A DNA stretch of 64,000 nt from assembly GCF_028737215.1 (NCBI RefSeq), contig NZ_JAQZAM010000001.1, positions 411,218-475,217 of the forward strand, given 5' to 3'. The DNA comes from Actinomycetospora chibensis (GTDB lineage Bacteria > Actinomycetota > Actinomycetes > Mycobacteriales > Pseudonocardiaceae). Positions 14,660 through 22,533 of the stretch are shown here, piece by piece (position 1 is the first letter of the stretch; the number at the start of each line of letters is the position of its first letter). The position numbers and the translations under genes are program-made. The notes under the pieces are model-generated. The model searched no databases. It saw only the letters and a program-made list of their open reading frames with translations, and was not told the DNA's origin.

Positions 14660-14708
14660 AGCGAGGGTCACCTTGAGTGCGTGGGAGGCAGCGAGGGTCA
14701 CCCTCGCT
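14660..14708. repeat. Two direct repeats of AGCGAGGGTCACC, the second palindromic
   Basis: AGCGAGGGTCACC occurs at 14660 and again at 14690, exactly 30 bp apart. The second copy extends into the perfect inverted repeat AGCGAGGGTCACCCTCGCT (14690-14708). Both are preceded by GTGGGAG. They sit upstream of the enoyl-CoA hydratase gene, so tandem operators or a dispersed palindromic repeat are possible. I see nothing else notable in 14480-14783. Confidence 0.5.
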
Positions 14709-14783
14709 CCACAGCTCCACGACCGAGAGCCTCAGTTCCGGTCACGGTTGACCGTTACCGCGACCTCCGAGAGGGTGCGAGGC

Positions 14784-15650
14784 GTGGAGTTCACCGAGAT
14801 CGACTATTCGGTCGCCGACGGGGTCGCGACGATCGTGCTCGACCGGGAGGCGCGCATGAACGCGTTCACCGGCCGGATGTGCGACGAGCTGGTGAGCGCC
14901 TGCGACGCGATCGACGCCGACGACGCCGTGCGCGCCCTGGTGATCACCGGACGGGGTCGCGCCTTCTGCGCAGGGGCGGACCTCGGCGGGGGCGGCAGCA
15001 CGTTCGACGCCCGGGGCCGCGAGAAGGCCGAGCGCTACGGCGAGGTCAACGGCGTGGGCCGCGACCGGGGCGGCGTGGTGGCCCTGCGCTTCGCCGCCCT
15101 CACCGTGCCCGTGATCGCGGCGATCAACGGGCCCGCGGTCGGGGTCGGGGCGACGATGACGCTGCCCATGGACGTCCGTATCGCCGGGGCGTCGGCCCGC
15201 TTCGGGTTCGTCTTCGCGCGCCGGGGCATCGTGCCCGAGGCCGCGTCGAGCTGGTTCCTCCCACGCGTCGTCGGCATCTCGCAGGCCATGGAGTGGGCGA
15301 TGACCGGACGGGTGTTCGGCGCCCGCGAGGCCCACGAGGGCCGCCTCGTCTCGAAGGTCGTGCCCGACGAGGACCTCCTCGACACCGCCTACGCCCTGGC
15401 GCGCGAGGTCGCCGAGAACACCTCGGCGGTGTCCGTGGCGGTCACGCGGCAGATGATGTGGTCGATGCTCTCCGCGTCGTCGCCCTGGGAGGCGCACGCC
15501 CTGGACTCGCGGGCGATCGTCGAACTCGGGCGCGACGGCGACGCCGCCGAGGGCGTCACGGCGTTCCTCGAGAAGCGTGCGCCGGAGTTCCCGCTGCGGC
15601 GCACCCGCGACCACACCGATCTCGTGCCGCGGTGGCCGCAGCGGCCCTGA
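14784..15650 (+). CDS. Enoyl-CoA hydratase/isomerase (crotonase) family protein
   Basis: 288 residues of crotonase fold. The oxyanion-hole segments GRGRAFCAGADL and INGPAVGVGATMTLPMD are present, and the RRGIVPEAASSWFLPRVVG region carries the family acidic residue. Probably acts on a CoA thioester in fatty-acid or aromatic-acid beta-oxidation. GTG 14784 follows a GAGG site. The longer upstream frame is low-complexity and would run through the intergenic repeats. It stands alone, convergent with an HxlR regulator gene. Confidence 0.85.
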   Translation: MEFTEIDYSVADGVATIVLDREARMNAFTGRMCDELVSACDAIDADDAVRALVITGRGRAFCAGADLGGGGSTFDARGREKAERYGEVNGVGRDRGGVVALRFAALTVPVIAAINGPAVGVGATMTLPMDVRIAGASARFGFVFARRGIVPEAASSWFLPRVVGISQAMEWAMTGRVFGAREAHEGRLVSKVVPDEDLLDTAYALAREVAENTSAVSVAVTRQMMWSMLSASSPWEAHALDSRAIVELGRDGDAAEGVTAFLEKRAPEFPLRRTRDHTDLVPRWPQRP

Positions 15651-15663
15651 ACCGGGTCGCGGG

Positions 15664-16335
15664 TCAGGCGGGCTGCGACTCGGCGGGCAGGGGCTCGGGC
15701 ATCCGGACGGCGCCGACGAGGCGCGCGATCACGGACGCGTCGCCGGTGGAGGAGAGCGAGCCGTCGTCCTGCGCGTCCTGGAGCGGGCGGCCGCCGTAGA
15801 CGATGCCGGCCAGCGTGATGGGTGAGCAGCGCACGGCGACGTCGGCGTCGGGCAGCTCGCCGCGCTCGATCTCGAGGGCGCCCCGCCCGAGGTGCACCCG
15901 GAACGGCTGCTCGTCGAGCACGAGCTGCATCGTCACGACGTCGTCCCCGGCCTGGTCGGGGACGAACATGGTGCGCAGCGAGAGGACGAACGAGTCGACC
16001 TTGATGCTGTCGGACTCCGGGAGCGAGCGCGCGGCCCACCGGCCCAGCGACTGCAGCACCGGCTCGAGCTCCTGACCCCACTCGGTGAGCTCGTAGACCG
16101 CGGACGCGGCGGGCGGGGGCAGCCGCCGGCGGCGGAGCACCCGGGCGTCCTCGAGCTCGCGCAGGCGCTGCGAGAGGACGTTGGGGCTGGCGTGCGGGAG
16201 GCCGACGCGCAGGTCGGTGAAACGCTTGGGCCCGAGCATCAGCTCGCGCACCACCAGCAACGCCCACCGCTCCCCGACCAGGTCGAGCGCGTGGGCGGCG
16301 CCGCAGCCGTCGAAGTAGTCCCGCCGTGCAGCCAT
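15664..16335 (-). CDS. HxlR-family transcriptional regulator with C-terminal SCP2-like domain
   Basis: 223 residues. The N-terminal winged helix has the HxlR signature (DLVGERWALLVVRELMLGP, then RFTDLRVGLPHASPNVLSQR) and starts with a Cys in YFDGCGAAHAL. The C-terminal ~110 residues (VVTMQLVLDEQPFRVHLGRG ... DADVAVRCSPITLAGIVYGG) look like a sterol-carrier/SCP2-type pocket, common in actinobacterial members. A TAGGGT hexamer 6 nt before ATG 16335 suggests a leaderless transcript. The target genes are unknown; the neighbouring hydratase is the obvious candidate. Confidence 0.88.
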   Translation of the reverse strand: MAARRDYFDGCGAAHALDLVGERWALLVVRELMLGPKRFTDLRVGLPHASPNVLSQRLRELEDARVLRRRRLPPPAASAVYELTEWGQELEPVLQSLGRWAARSLPESDSIKVDSFVLSLRTMFVPDQAGDDVVTMQLVLDEQPFRVHLGRGALEIERGELPDADVAVRCSPITLAGIVYGGRPLQDAQDDGSLSSTGDASVIARLVGAVRMPEPLPAESQPA

Positions 16336-16392
16336 ATGGCCACCCTATCACCGGATACGTCTACCGACCTGCGAAGTTGCTTTGTAGGACTA

Positions 16393-17058
16393 TCACGATC
16401 CGTGCTCGGCTGCTACCACTCCGTGCTCCCACGCCCACGCGATGAGCCGCGGACGGTCCGGCAGGCCGAGCTTGTCGAGCACCCGGCCGAGGTGCGTCTT
16501 CACGGTCGTCTCGCCCAGGTGCAGCCGTGCGGCGACCTCGGCGTTCGACAGCCCCCGGGCCACGGACGCGAGCACCTCGGTCTCGCGAGCGGTCAGGGTG
16601 GCGAGCTCCCGGGGCGGCGCCGGTCGCGGACGTGCCCGGGCCACGGCGGCGACCACCCGCGGCACCACCGAGGGGTCGAGCGCCCCCTGGCCTGCGGCGA
16701 CGCGGCGCACGGCGTCGAGCATCTGCTCGGGCGGCGCGGTCTTGAGCAGGAAACCCGCCACTCCGGCCCTCAGGGCGGCCTCGAGCGTCTCGTCCTCGTC
16801 GAGGGTCGTGAGGACGAGCACCCGCGCGGGCGAGCCCGACTCGGCGAGCTCGCGCGCGGCACCGATCCCGTCGAGACCCGGCATCCGCACGTCCATGAGC
16901 ACGACGTCGGCGTGCGCCTCGAGCGCGACCCGCACGGCCGCGCGCCCGTCGCCCGCCTCGCCCACGACGACGAGGTCCGGCTCGCCCTCGAGGAGCATCC
17001 GCAGCCCGGCGCGGACCAGCAGCTCGTCGTCGGCCAGGACGACGCGGATCGCGCTCAC
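16393..17058 (-). CDS. NarL/FixJ-family response regulator
   Basis: 221 residues. The receiver domain has the acidic pair D10/D11, phospho-acceptor D56 (VVLMDVRMPG), a switch Thr in VLVLTTLDEDE and K107 in FLLKTAPP. The C-terminal LuxR-type HTH reads LTARETEVLASVARGLSNAE, then GETTVKTHLGRVLDKLGL. Its GTG start overlaps the kinase stop by 4 bp (GTGA), so kinase and regulator are co-translated. The paired palindromes at 18345-18372 are a plausible target. Confidence 0.93.
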   Translation of the reverse strand: MSAIRVVLADDELLVRAGLRMLLEGEPDLVVVGEAGDGRAAVRVALEAHADVVLMDVRMPGLDGIGAARELAESGSPARVLVLTTLDEDETLEAALRAGVAGFLLKTAPPEQMLDAVRRVAAGQGALDPSVVPRVVAAVARARPRPAPPRELATLTARETEVLASVARGLSNAEVAARLHLGETTVKTHLGRVLDKLGLPDRPRLIAWAWEHGVVAAEHGS

Positions 17059-18269
17059 GCTCCCGTCACCGCTCCCGTCACCCCTCCCGCCACGGCGACC
17101 GGGGCCGCGCCGAGGGGCAGCTCCGCGTGCACGCGGAACCCGCCGCCCTCCCGCGGGCCGGCGTCGAGGGTGCCGCCGAAGAGCGTGGCGCGCTCGTGGA
17201 GGTGGAGCAGGCCGTGCCCACCCGCGCCGTCGGGTTCCGCGTCGTCGTGACCGGTCCCCCGCCCCCGGTCGAGGACGGTGAGCGCGACGAGGCCGGGGCG
17301 GTACGCGACCACGACCTCGGCCTCGTCGACAGCGGCGTGCCGCAGGACGTTGGTCAGGGCCTCGGCGACGATGCGGTAGGCCGAGGTGTCCATCGCGGGG
17401 GCGAGCGCGACCGGCTCGCCCTCCTGGTGCACCCGGACCCGCAGCCCCACGCCGCCCAGCTCCTCCACGAGCCCGTCGAGACGGGCGAGCGACGGCGCCG
17501 GGCCGAGGGCGTCAGCGTCAGGACAATCGTCGGGACGCTCGCGCAGCGCCCCGACCACGCGCCGGAGCTCATCGACCGACCGCCGTCCCAGCTCCTCCAC
17601 GGTGCGCAGCACGTCCCCCTCGGGCGTGTCGTCGAGCCGGCGACGCACGACTCCGACCTGCAAGGTCATCACGCTCACCGTGTGGGCCACGGCGTCGTGG
17701 AGCTCGCGGGAGATGCGGGCACGCTCCTCGACGACCGCGAGGCGCCCCGAGCGCTCGCGCTCGGCGGCCAGGGCGGCGGCGAGCTCACGCAGCTCGCGTC
17801 CGCGCCGCCGTTCCCGGCGCAGCAGCCAGCCCAGCGTCCACGCTCCGCCCATCGTCGCGGCGAAGAACACGAACTCGAAGACCGATTCGCCGTCGACGAC
17901 GATCGACGCCGCGGCACCGAGCGCCGCCAGCGCCGCCCCCAGGGCGCTCCACCGCGGCGGCAGGCGCAGGGCCCCGTACGCGATCAGCACCATCATCGTG
18001 ACGAGCGCGGTGCCGCCGACGCCCGGGGAGTCGGGGACTCCGAAGACCTGGACCGGGAAGCTCACCACGGCGGCGAGCACACCGAGGGCGGGCACGAACG
18101 GCGCGACGCCCGCCCCGACGATCAGGACCACCATCGGCAGCAGCACGGTCCCGAGCGGGGCCGCACGGTAGGTCAGCGCCTCGACGAGGCTGCAGGCCGT
18201 CACCAGTGCGGCGGCGGCGAGGGCCACGAGGAGACGGGTGACGAGCGGGCCCACCGCGCGGTCCCCCAT
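17055..18269 (-). CDS. Sensor histidine kinase, HPK7 (DesK/NarX-like) type
   Basis: About 404 residues. Five or so N-terminal membrane helices form the sensor, with a coiled coil (RRERRRGRELRELAAALAAE) leading into the dimerisation box ARISRELHDAVAHTVSVM with phospho-acceptor His near residue 191. The ATPase domain keeps the N-box EALTNVLRHA, a DRGRGTG loop and GGHGLLHLHERA. ATG 18269 is chosen because TAGTGT ends 7 nt upstream (leaderless). The C-terminal tail contains the near-repeat GGVTGAVTGA. Partner of the response regulator downstream. Confidence 0.92.
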   Translation of the reverse strand: MGDRAVGPLVTRLLVALAAAALVTACSLVEALTYRAAPLGTVLLPMVVLIVGAGVAPFVPALGVLAAVVSFPVQVFGVPDSPGVGGTALVTMMVLIAYGALRLPPRWSALGAALAALGAAASIVVDGESVFEFVFFAATMGGAWTLGWLLRRERRRGRELRELAAALAAERERSGRLAVVEERARISRELHDAVAHTVSVMTLQVGVVRRRLDDTPEGDVLRTVEELGRRSVDELRRVVGALRERPDDCPDADALGPAPSLARLDGLVEELGGVGLRVRVHQEGEPVALAPAMDTSAYRIVAEALTNVLRHAAVDEAEVVVAYRPGLVALTVLDRGRGTGHDDAEPDGAGGHGLLHLHERATLFGGTLDAGPREGGGFRVHAELPLGAAPVAVAGGVTGAVTGA

Positions 18270-18301
18270 CCCGCGGACACTAGGCCGCCCGGCCCCGTCG
18301 C

Positions 18302-18323
18302 GGGTCCTCCTGCGGGAGGACCC
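18302..18323. promoter_or_regulatory. Inverted repeat upstream of the sensor-kinase gene
   Basis: GGGTCCTCC (18302-18310) and GGAGGACCC (18315-18323) pair perfectly around a TGCG loop. It lies upstream of the predicted kinase transcription start, so an operator is more likely than an attenuator. Confidence 0.4.
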
Positions 18324-18344
18324 CGGGTGGACCGGCGGAGGATC

Positions 18345-18372
18345 ATCACGGACCGTGGACACGATCCGTGAT
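18345..18372. promoter_or_regulatory. Tandem palindromic operator between kinase and membrane-protein genes
   Basis: Two CACGnnnCGTG palindromes, CACGGACCGTG (18347-18357) and CACGATCCGTG (18360-18370), are 13 bp apart and nested in a larger inverted repeat (ATCACGGA ... TCCGTGAT). The position between the divergent kinase operon and the membrane gene suits the adjacent NarL-type response regulator; binding is inferred. Confidence 0.55.
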
Positions 18373-18447
18373 CGTAAGCGGCTTCCTACGGTTCTCGTAT
18401 CGCTCGATGAGAGCCACGAGACCGCCAGTCATCACCAGGGAGCCACC

Positions 18448-19170
18448 ATGAGCCTCACGACCGACCCCACTGCCGTCCTCACCACCTCGGACACCACCGC
18501 CACCGAGCCGGTCGGCGCCCCGGCCTTCACCCGCATCGCGGCCGGCCTCGCCCTGGTCGCGTTCCCGCTGTTGTTCACCGCCGGGGTCGCGACGTCTCCA
18601 CCCCAGGCATCGGACTCGACGGCGGACTACGTCGCGAGCCTCGGCGCCGACCCGTCGCTGACCGCGCTGTCCGCAGGGCTCCTGCACTACTCCTGGGTGG
18701 CGTTCGCGCTCGGCGTCCTGGCGACCATCGGGCTGGTCCGCGGGCGCCGCGGGCGGGTGGTCGTGCCGGTCGCCGCGATCCTCACGTCGTTCTCGGCGAT
18801 CCAGCTCTCGGGCCTGCTGCTCTCCGACTGGTTCACCGGCGCCGTCGCCCGGGCGATGCCGCTCGAGGCGGCCGCCACGCTGACCGAGGGCGTCTGGGCC
18901 GACCCGTGGGTGACCACCTGGCAGCTCAGCGGCCAGTTCGTCGGCTTCGTCGGCATCCCGCTGGTCATCGCCGCCCTGGCCCGCGCGGGCGTCGTCAGCT
19001 GGTGGCTGCTGGCCGCGCCGGTCGTCGGCTTCGCCGGCTTCTTCGTGCCGGTGCCCGGCGCGATCGTGGTCGGGATGTTCGTCAGCTCCGCGCCGATGAT
19101 CCTCGTCGGCGTCCGGCTGATCCGGCGCGCCTCGGCCCGCGTCCGCCGCGAGGAGCTCGCGGCGAGCTGA
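18448..19170 (+). CDS. Multi-pass membrane protein, possible target of the adjacent two-component system
   Basis: 240 residues. A hydrophilic Thr-rich N-terminus is followed by about six hydrophobic segments (IAAGLALVAFPLLFTAGVA, SWVAFALGVLATIGLV, VVVPVAAILTSFSAIQLSGL, FVGFVGIPLVIAALARAGVV, and two more) and a charged C-terminus. ATG 18448 has AGGGAG about 7 nt upstream. No enzymatic motif is seen. It is divergent from the kinase/regulator pair and shares with them a control region containing tandem palindromes, the usual layout for a regulated output gene. Confidence 0.65.
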   Translation: MSLTTDPTAVLTTSDTTATEPVGAPAFTRIAAGLALVAFPLLFTAGVATSPPQASDSTADYVASLGADPSLTALSAGLLHYSWVAFALGVLATIGLVRGRRGRVVVPVAAILTSFSAIQLSGLLLSDWFTGAVARAMPLEAAATLTEGVWADPWVTTWQLSGQFVGFVGIPLVIAALARAGVVSWWLLAAPVVGFAGFFVPVPGAIVVGMFVSSAPMILVGVRLIRRASARVRREELAAS

Positions 19171-19186
19171 TCCTCGCCGGCCCCGG

Positions 19187-19241
19187 ACGAACGAACGGCG
19201 CTCTCGCTGCTTGCGTAGCAGCGAAAGCGCCGTTCGTTCGT
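19187..19241. terminator. Long hairpin between convergent genes
   Basis: Two 25-nt arms (19187-19211 and 19217-19241) pair with one mismatch around a TGCGT loop; the outer part is repeated ACGA/TCGT. There is no U-tract. It lies 17 bp after one stop codon and 21 bp before the convergent one, the position of a bidirectional terminator. Confidence 0.65.
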
Positions 19242-19261
19242 TCTGAGGCGCGCGGCGGGAC

Positions 19262-19663
19262 TCAGGTGCCGGGCGCGATGAAGAACTCGAGGGCGATGTT
19301 GTCGGGGTCGCGGAACGAGACGCCCGAGCCGTAGTGCGCCTTCTTGATCCCACCGTGCTGGATGCCCAGCTCGTCGAGCCGGTCGCGCCACTTCTCGAGC
19401 TCGGCGGTGCTCGACAGGCCGAAGCTGATGTGGTCGAGGCCGGTCCGGCGCTCGTCGGCGCGGTCCTTGGCCTCCCGGCCCATGTGCGTGTGCAGGCCGA
19501 AGAGCAGGCCGCCGTCGAGGGCGTAGACGACGTGGTGGAACTCGCCGCCCTCCTCGTCCTCGTCGAGCACCGGGTCGGCGCCGAAGAGCCGGGAGTACCA
19601 CTGGGTGCTGGCGTCGAGGTCGGAGACGGTGATCGCGACGTGCTGCAGGCCGGGGAAGGCCAT
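19262..19663 (-). CDS. VOC-superfamily (glyoxalase/bleomycin resistance/dioxygenase) protein
   Basis: 133 residues, a single-chain pair of beta-alpha-beta-beta-beta motifs. HVAITVSDLDASTQWYSRLF opens the first and LDHISFGLSSTAELEKWRDR the second, ending in VSFRDPDNIALEFFIAP. Likely metal ligands are His near residue 8, His near 77 and the Glu of ALEFF. Substrate unknown; the family covers glyoxalases, epimerases and dioxygenases. It lies 45 bp downstream of an enoyl-CoA hydratase-like gene on the same strand, suggesting co-transcription. The ATG has an AAAGGAG site. Confidence 0.8.
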   Translation of the reverse strand: MAFPGLQHVAITVSDLDASTQWYSRLFGADPVLDEDEEGGEFHHVVYALDGGLLFGLHTHMGREAKDRADERRTGLDHISFGLSSTAELEKWRDRLDELGIQHGGIKKAHYGSGVSFRDPDNIALEFFIAPGT

Positions 19664-19708
19664 GGGATGAAGCTCCTTTGCCTCGGGATCGGGTCCGACG
19701 GGGACCGG

Positions 19709-20521
19709 TCAGTCGTGGTGCTGCCAGACCGGGTCCCGCTTCGCCAGGAAGGCGGACATGCCCTCCTGCGCGTCGCAGGTCATGGCGTTGGTCGCCATCG
19801 TCTCGCGCATCTGCTCGTAGGCGGCGTCCTCGGGCAGGTCGACCTGCCGGTAGAACGCCTCCTTCCCGATGCGCAGGGTGACCGCGCTGGCGTCGGCGAC
19901 CTTCGCCGCCAGCCGGGCGACCGCCCCGTCGAGCTCGCCGGGAGCGACGACCTGGTTCACCAGGCCCCACTCGGCGGCCGTGGCGGCGTCGATGACCTCG
20001 CCGGTGAGCAGCAGCTGCATCGCCCGCTTGCGCCCCATCGCGCGGGTGACCGCCACCATCGGCGTCGAGCAGAACAGCCCGATCTTCACACCGGGTGTGC
20101 CGAAGACGGCGTTCTCGGCGGCGACGGCGAGGTCGCACGTGGCCACGAGCTGGCACCCGGCGGCGACCGCGACGCCCTGCACGGCGGCGATCACGGGCTG
20201 GGGCACGGCGTGCACCGCGTTCATGAGGTCGGTGCAGACGGCGAAGACCTCGCGCTCCTCCTCAAGCGTCCGGTCGATCATCTCGGAGAGGTCGTGACCG
20301 GCGGAGAAGGCCGGTCCCTCCGCGCGCAGGACGATGACGCGCACGCCGTCGCGGCCGGAGACGTCGGTGATCGCGGCCAGCAGCTCGCGCATGGTGGCGA
20401 CCGACAGGGCGTTGCGGCGCTTCGGGTTGTCGAGCGTCAGCACGGCCGTCGGCCCGTCGACCTCGATCCGGACGGCGGAGTCGGCCGTCGCAGCCTCGGC
20501 CCGGGACGCAGTCACGCTCAT
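19709..20521 (-). CDS. Enoyl-CoA hydratase/isomerase family protein
   Basis: 270 residues with the crotonase pattern: AVLTLDNPKRRNALS at the N-terminus, oxyanion loops AEGPAFSAGHDLSEM and VQGVAVAAGCQLVATCDLAV, and a helical C-terminus. The SAGHDLxEM form and length recall the ECHDC3-like subgroup, in which the usual hydratase glutamates are often changed, so the exact reaction (hydratase, isomerase or hydrolase) is open. Upstream of and probably co-transcribed with the VOC gene. Confidence 0.85.
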   Translation of the reverse strand: MSVTASRAEAATADSAVRIEVDGPTAVLTLDNPKRRNALSVATMRELLAAITDVSGRDGVRVIVLRAEGPAFSAGHDLSEMIDRTLEEEREVFAVCTDLMNAVHAVPQPVIAAVQGVAVAAGCQLVATCDLAVAAENAVFGTPGVKIGLFCSTPMVAVTRAMGRKRAMQLLLTGEVIDAATAAEWGLVNQVVAPGELDGAVARLAAKVADASAVTLRIGKEAFYRQVDLPEDAAYEQMRETMATNAMTCDAQEGMSAFLAKRDPVWQHHD

Positions 20522-20603
20522 GCGTCCACGTCTATCAGTCGCCCGGCGGCGGGGCCAGCGTCACGGCACCCGCCCGTCCGTCCGGGCAGGGTGGCGTGGG
20601 CTC

Positions 20604-21362
20604 TCAGGCCATGGCGGAGCCGTGCGAGGACTCGCCCGACCCCTGGCGGTCGACCCCGTCGGGGTCCCGGCCGTCGAACGCCATCCAGATCGCCCGCCGG
20701 TCCTCGTGGTTGCGGGCCTCGTCGGCGGCCCTCATGCGACGGCGCTGCTCGTCGTCGGCGGTCCCCTGCGCGATCGCGCGCGCGGCCGCGGCCATCGCGG
20801 CGTCGGCCGCGGCCTGGGCGGGCGAGGCCGGGTACGACTGCCGGTGGGCGTCCTCGGGCTCGTCGTCGTCCTCCCCGCGCTCCCGGCGGTAGGGGTTGTC
20901 CGGCGGCAGCTTCGACGAGATGCGGCCGTAGGCCCCGAGCAGGAGCAGCACGAGCCCCGCGCCGATCGAGAAGAAGACGTTGGGGAGGCGGAACGCCAGC
21001 AGGTTGTACGGGGTCCCGATCAGCGCGAGGTTGCCGAACGCGGAGACCAGGAACAGCGCCCCGATCACGATCATCACCGTCGACGCGAGCTTGCCACCGC
21101 GCACGGCGGCGGCCAACAGGATCACGGCCGTGACGACGGAGACGGTGGAGAGCGCCCCGTTGGTGGACAGCCCGCCGGGCATCGTCGCGCCCTCGGTGTC
21201 GAAGAAGCCGAGGCCGCCGACGAAGCCCAGCACGCCGATCGTCGCGATGATGACGGCGACGACGACCGCGCCGACACGGTGCACCCAGAGGACGCCGTGG
21301 TCCGGCCGCACGGCGTCGGCGACGCGGGACCGGGTGCCCCGGTCGTCCTGGTCGGCGCTCAT
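20604..21362 (-). CDS. DUF4383-domain membrane protein
   Basis: 252 residues. Four transmembrane helices in the first ~150 residues (VHRVGAVVVAVIIATIGVLG, STVSVVTAVILLAAAV, ASTVMIVIGALFLVSAFGNL, NVFFSIGAGLVLLLLGAYG), with the family signature NLLAFRLPNVFFS and SSKLPPDNPYR. The C-terminal ~100 residues are hydrophilic, charged and Ala-rich, probably cytosolic. Function unknown. The start overlaps the stop of the small upstream gene by 4 bp. Confidence 0.8.
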   Translation of the reverse strand: MSADQDDRGTRSRVADAVRPDHGVLWVHRVGAVVVAVIIATIGVLGFVGGLGFFDTEGATMPGGLSTNGALSTVSVVTAVILLAAAVRGGKLASTVMIVIGALFLVSAFGNLALIGTPYNLLAFRLPNVFFSIGAGLVLLLLGAYGRISSKLPPDNPYRRERGEDDDEPEDAHRQSYPASPAQAAADAAMAAAARAIAQGTADDEQRRRMRAADEARNHEDRRAIWMAFDGRDPDGVDRQGSGESSHGSAMA

Positions 21363-21652
21363 CGCCGGCCCCGCTCGGCGTCGCGACGGGCCTCGGCGCC
21401 CGTCTCGCCCGCGTACCCGAGATCGCGGCCCGCGGCGCGCCCGACGAACTCGTCGGTCTCGCCCGTGCCCGTGACAGCGCCCTGATCACCCTGGTGCTCG
21501 GTGTGCTCGCCGCCGGCGACCCGGGAGGACGCGGTGCGCGGGTCGTGGCCGGCGTCGGACTCCGAGGGATCGGAGACCCGGGACGGCCCGACGGGTCCGC
21601 GCTCCCCGGTCAGACGGGCCCGCCAGCGGGCGAGGGTGTCGGCGACGGACAT
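21359..21652 (-). CDS. Small hydrophilic, probably disordered protein
   Basis: 97 residues, starting MSVADTLARWRARLTGERGP, then a Ser/Asp/Gly-rich stretch and a charged end (DEFVGRAAGRDLGYAGETG). ATG 21652 is chosen over the upstream frame because GGGAG precedes it. Its stop overlaps the start of the DUF4383 gene, so the two form a coupled pair; the composition suggests a flexible partner or stress protein. No known function. Confidence 0.6.
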   Translation of the reverse strand: MSVADTLARWRARLTGERGPVGPSRVSDPSESDAGHDPRTASSRVAGGEHTEHQGDQGAVTGTGETDEFVGRAAGRDLGYAGETGAEARRDAERGRR

Positions 21653-21764
21653 GACAAGTGCTCCCGAGGACGAGGGATCCGGACTCCCGGGCATAGGCGC
21701 GCCGGGGGGCGCCGAAACGTCACGCTCGGGTCGCGAGCCCGCACCTCATGGCCGGATCCGACCC

Positions 21765-22514
21765 TCACCAGCGGTGCGCGGCGCGCTCCCCCCGGTCGAG
21801 GTAGGCCGGGTCCAGCCAGGGCGGGACCTCGGCCGGGACGTCGACCTCGGCCTGCTCGTCGCGGTAGGTGACGGTCGCGCGGTCCCCGTGGACCTCGACG
21901 TCCACGTGCTCGAGGTTGCGCGGCTCGCCGACGTCGTGGCCCAGGGCCGCGCTGGCGAACGCCCGCAGCAGCGCCGAGTGCGAGCTGGCGAGCGCCACGG
22001 TGCCCGGTTCCTGCGCGCGGATCCCCGCCCAGGCGCGGTAGGCGATCACCTGGGGCGGCTCGAAGTGCAGGTCCGTCGAGACCATCCAGCGGTCGATCGG
22101 TCCACCGAGCTTGGAGCCCGCGCCGAAGTCGGTGTCGAAGCGATCGAAGGCGCGGGCCCAGTCGGGGAGCTCGCCCTCGAGCCCGAGCCGGTGCTTCGCG
22201 ACCCCGGACGACTCCCGCGCCTCGCCCCCGTAGAGGAACTGGAGGCTGTCGAAGCGGGCGTCGGGCACCAGCTCGCCGACGGAGACGTCGGAGCCCGGGC
22301 CCAGTTCGGCGAGCAGCACCTCGCGCAGCGTCACCGCCGTCGCCGTGCCGCGTGCGGTCGGCGCGTGCGGCATCGTCACCCGCGCGCCCGCGGGCAGGAC
22401 GGCCGCGAGCTCCTTGCCCTTGGCCCGCGCCTGCGCCTCGCCGTGGTCGGTGAGCCCGACGTCGTCGAAGTAACCGTGGGTCTCGCCGTGACGGATCAGC
22501 AGCACCCGACTCAT
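21765..22514 (-). CDS. Histidine phosphatase superfamily protein (phosphoglycerate-mutase-like)
   Basis: 249 residues. The catalytic RHG motif is in VLLIRHGETHGYFDDVGLT (His near residue 9); a second catalytic His is in LASSHSALLRAF. ATG 22514 has GTGGAG 4 nt upstream. Shared unusual segments (GYxxDxGLT, xHFEPPQV, SxLLRAFA ... GEPRNLE) place it in the same subfamily as the protein at 62028-63125, which sits in a meta-cleavage operon. A phosphatase for a small organic phosphate is therefore likely. It is downstream of the FMN dehydrogenase gene by 19 bp. Confidence 0.85.
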   Translation of the reverse strand: MSRVLLIRHGETHGYFDDVGLTDHGEAQARAKGKELAAVLPAGARVTMPHAPTARGTATAVTLREVLLAELGPGSDVSVGELVPDARFDSLQFLYGGEARESSGVAKHRLGLEGELPDWARAFDRFDTDFGAGSKLGGPIDRWMVSTDLHFEPPQVIAYRAWAGIRAQEPGTVALASSHSALLRAFASAALGHDVGEPRNLEHVDVEVHGDRATVTYRDEQAEVDVPAEVPPWLDPAYLDRGERAAHRW

Positions 22515-22533
22515 GGGCTCCACCCTGTCGCGA

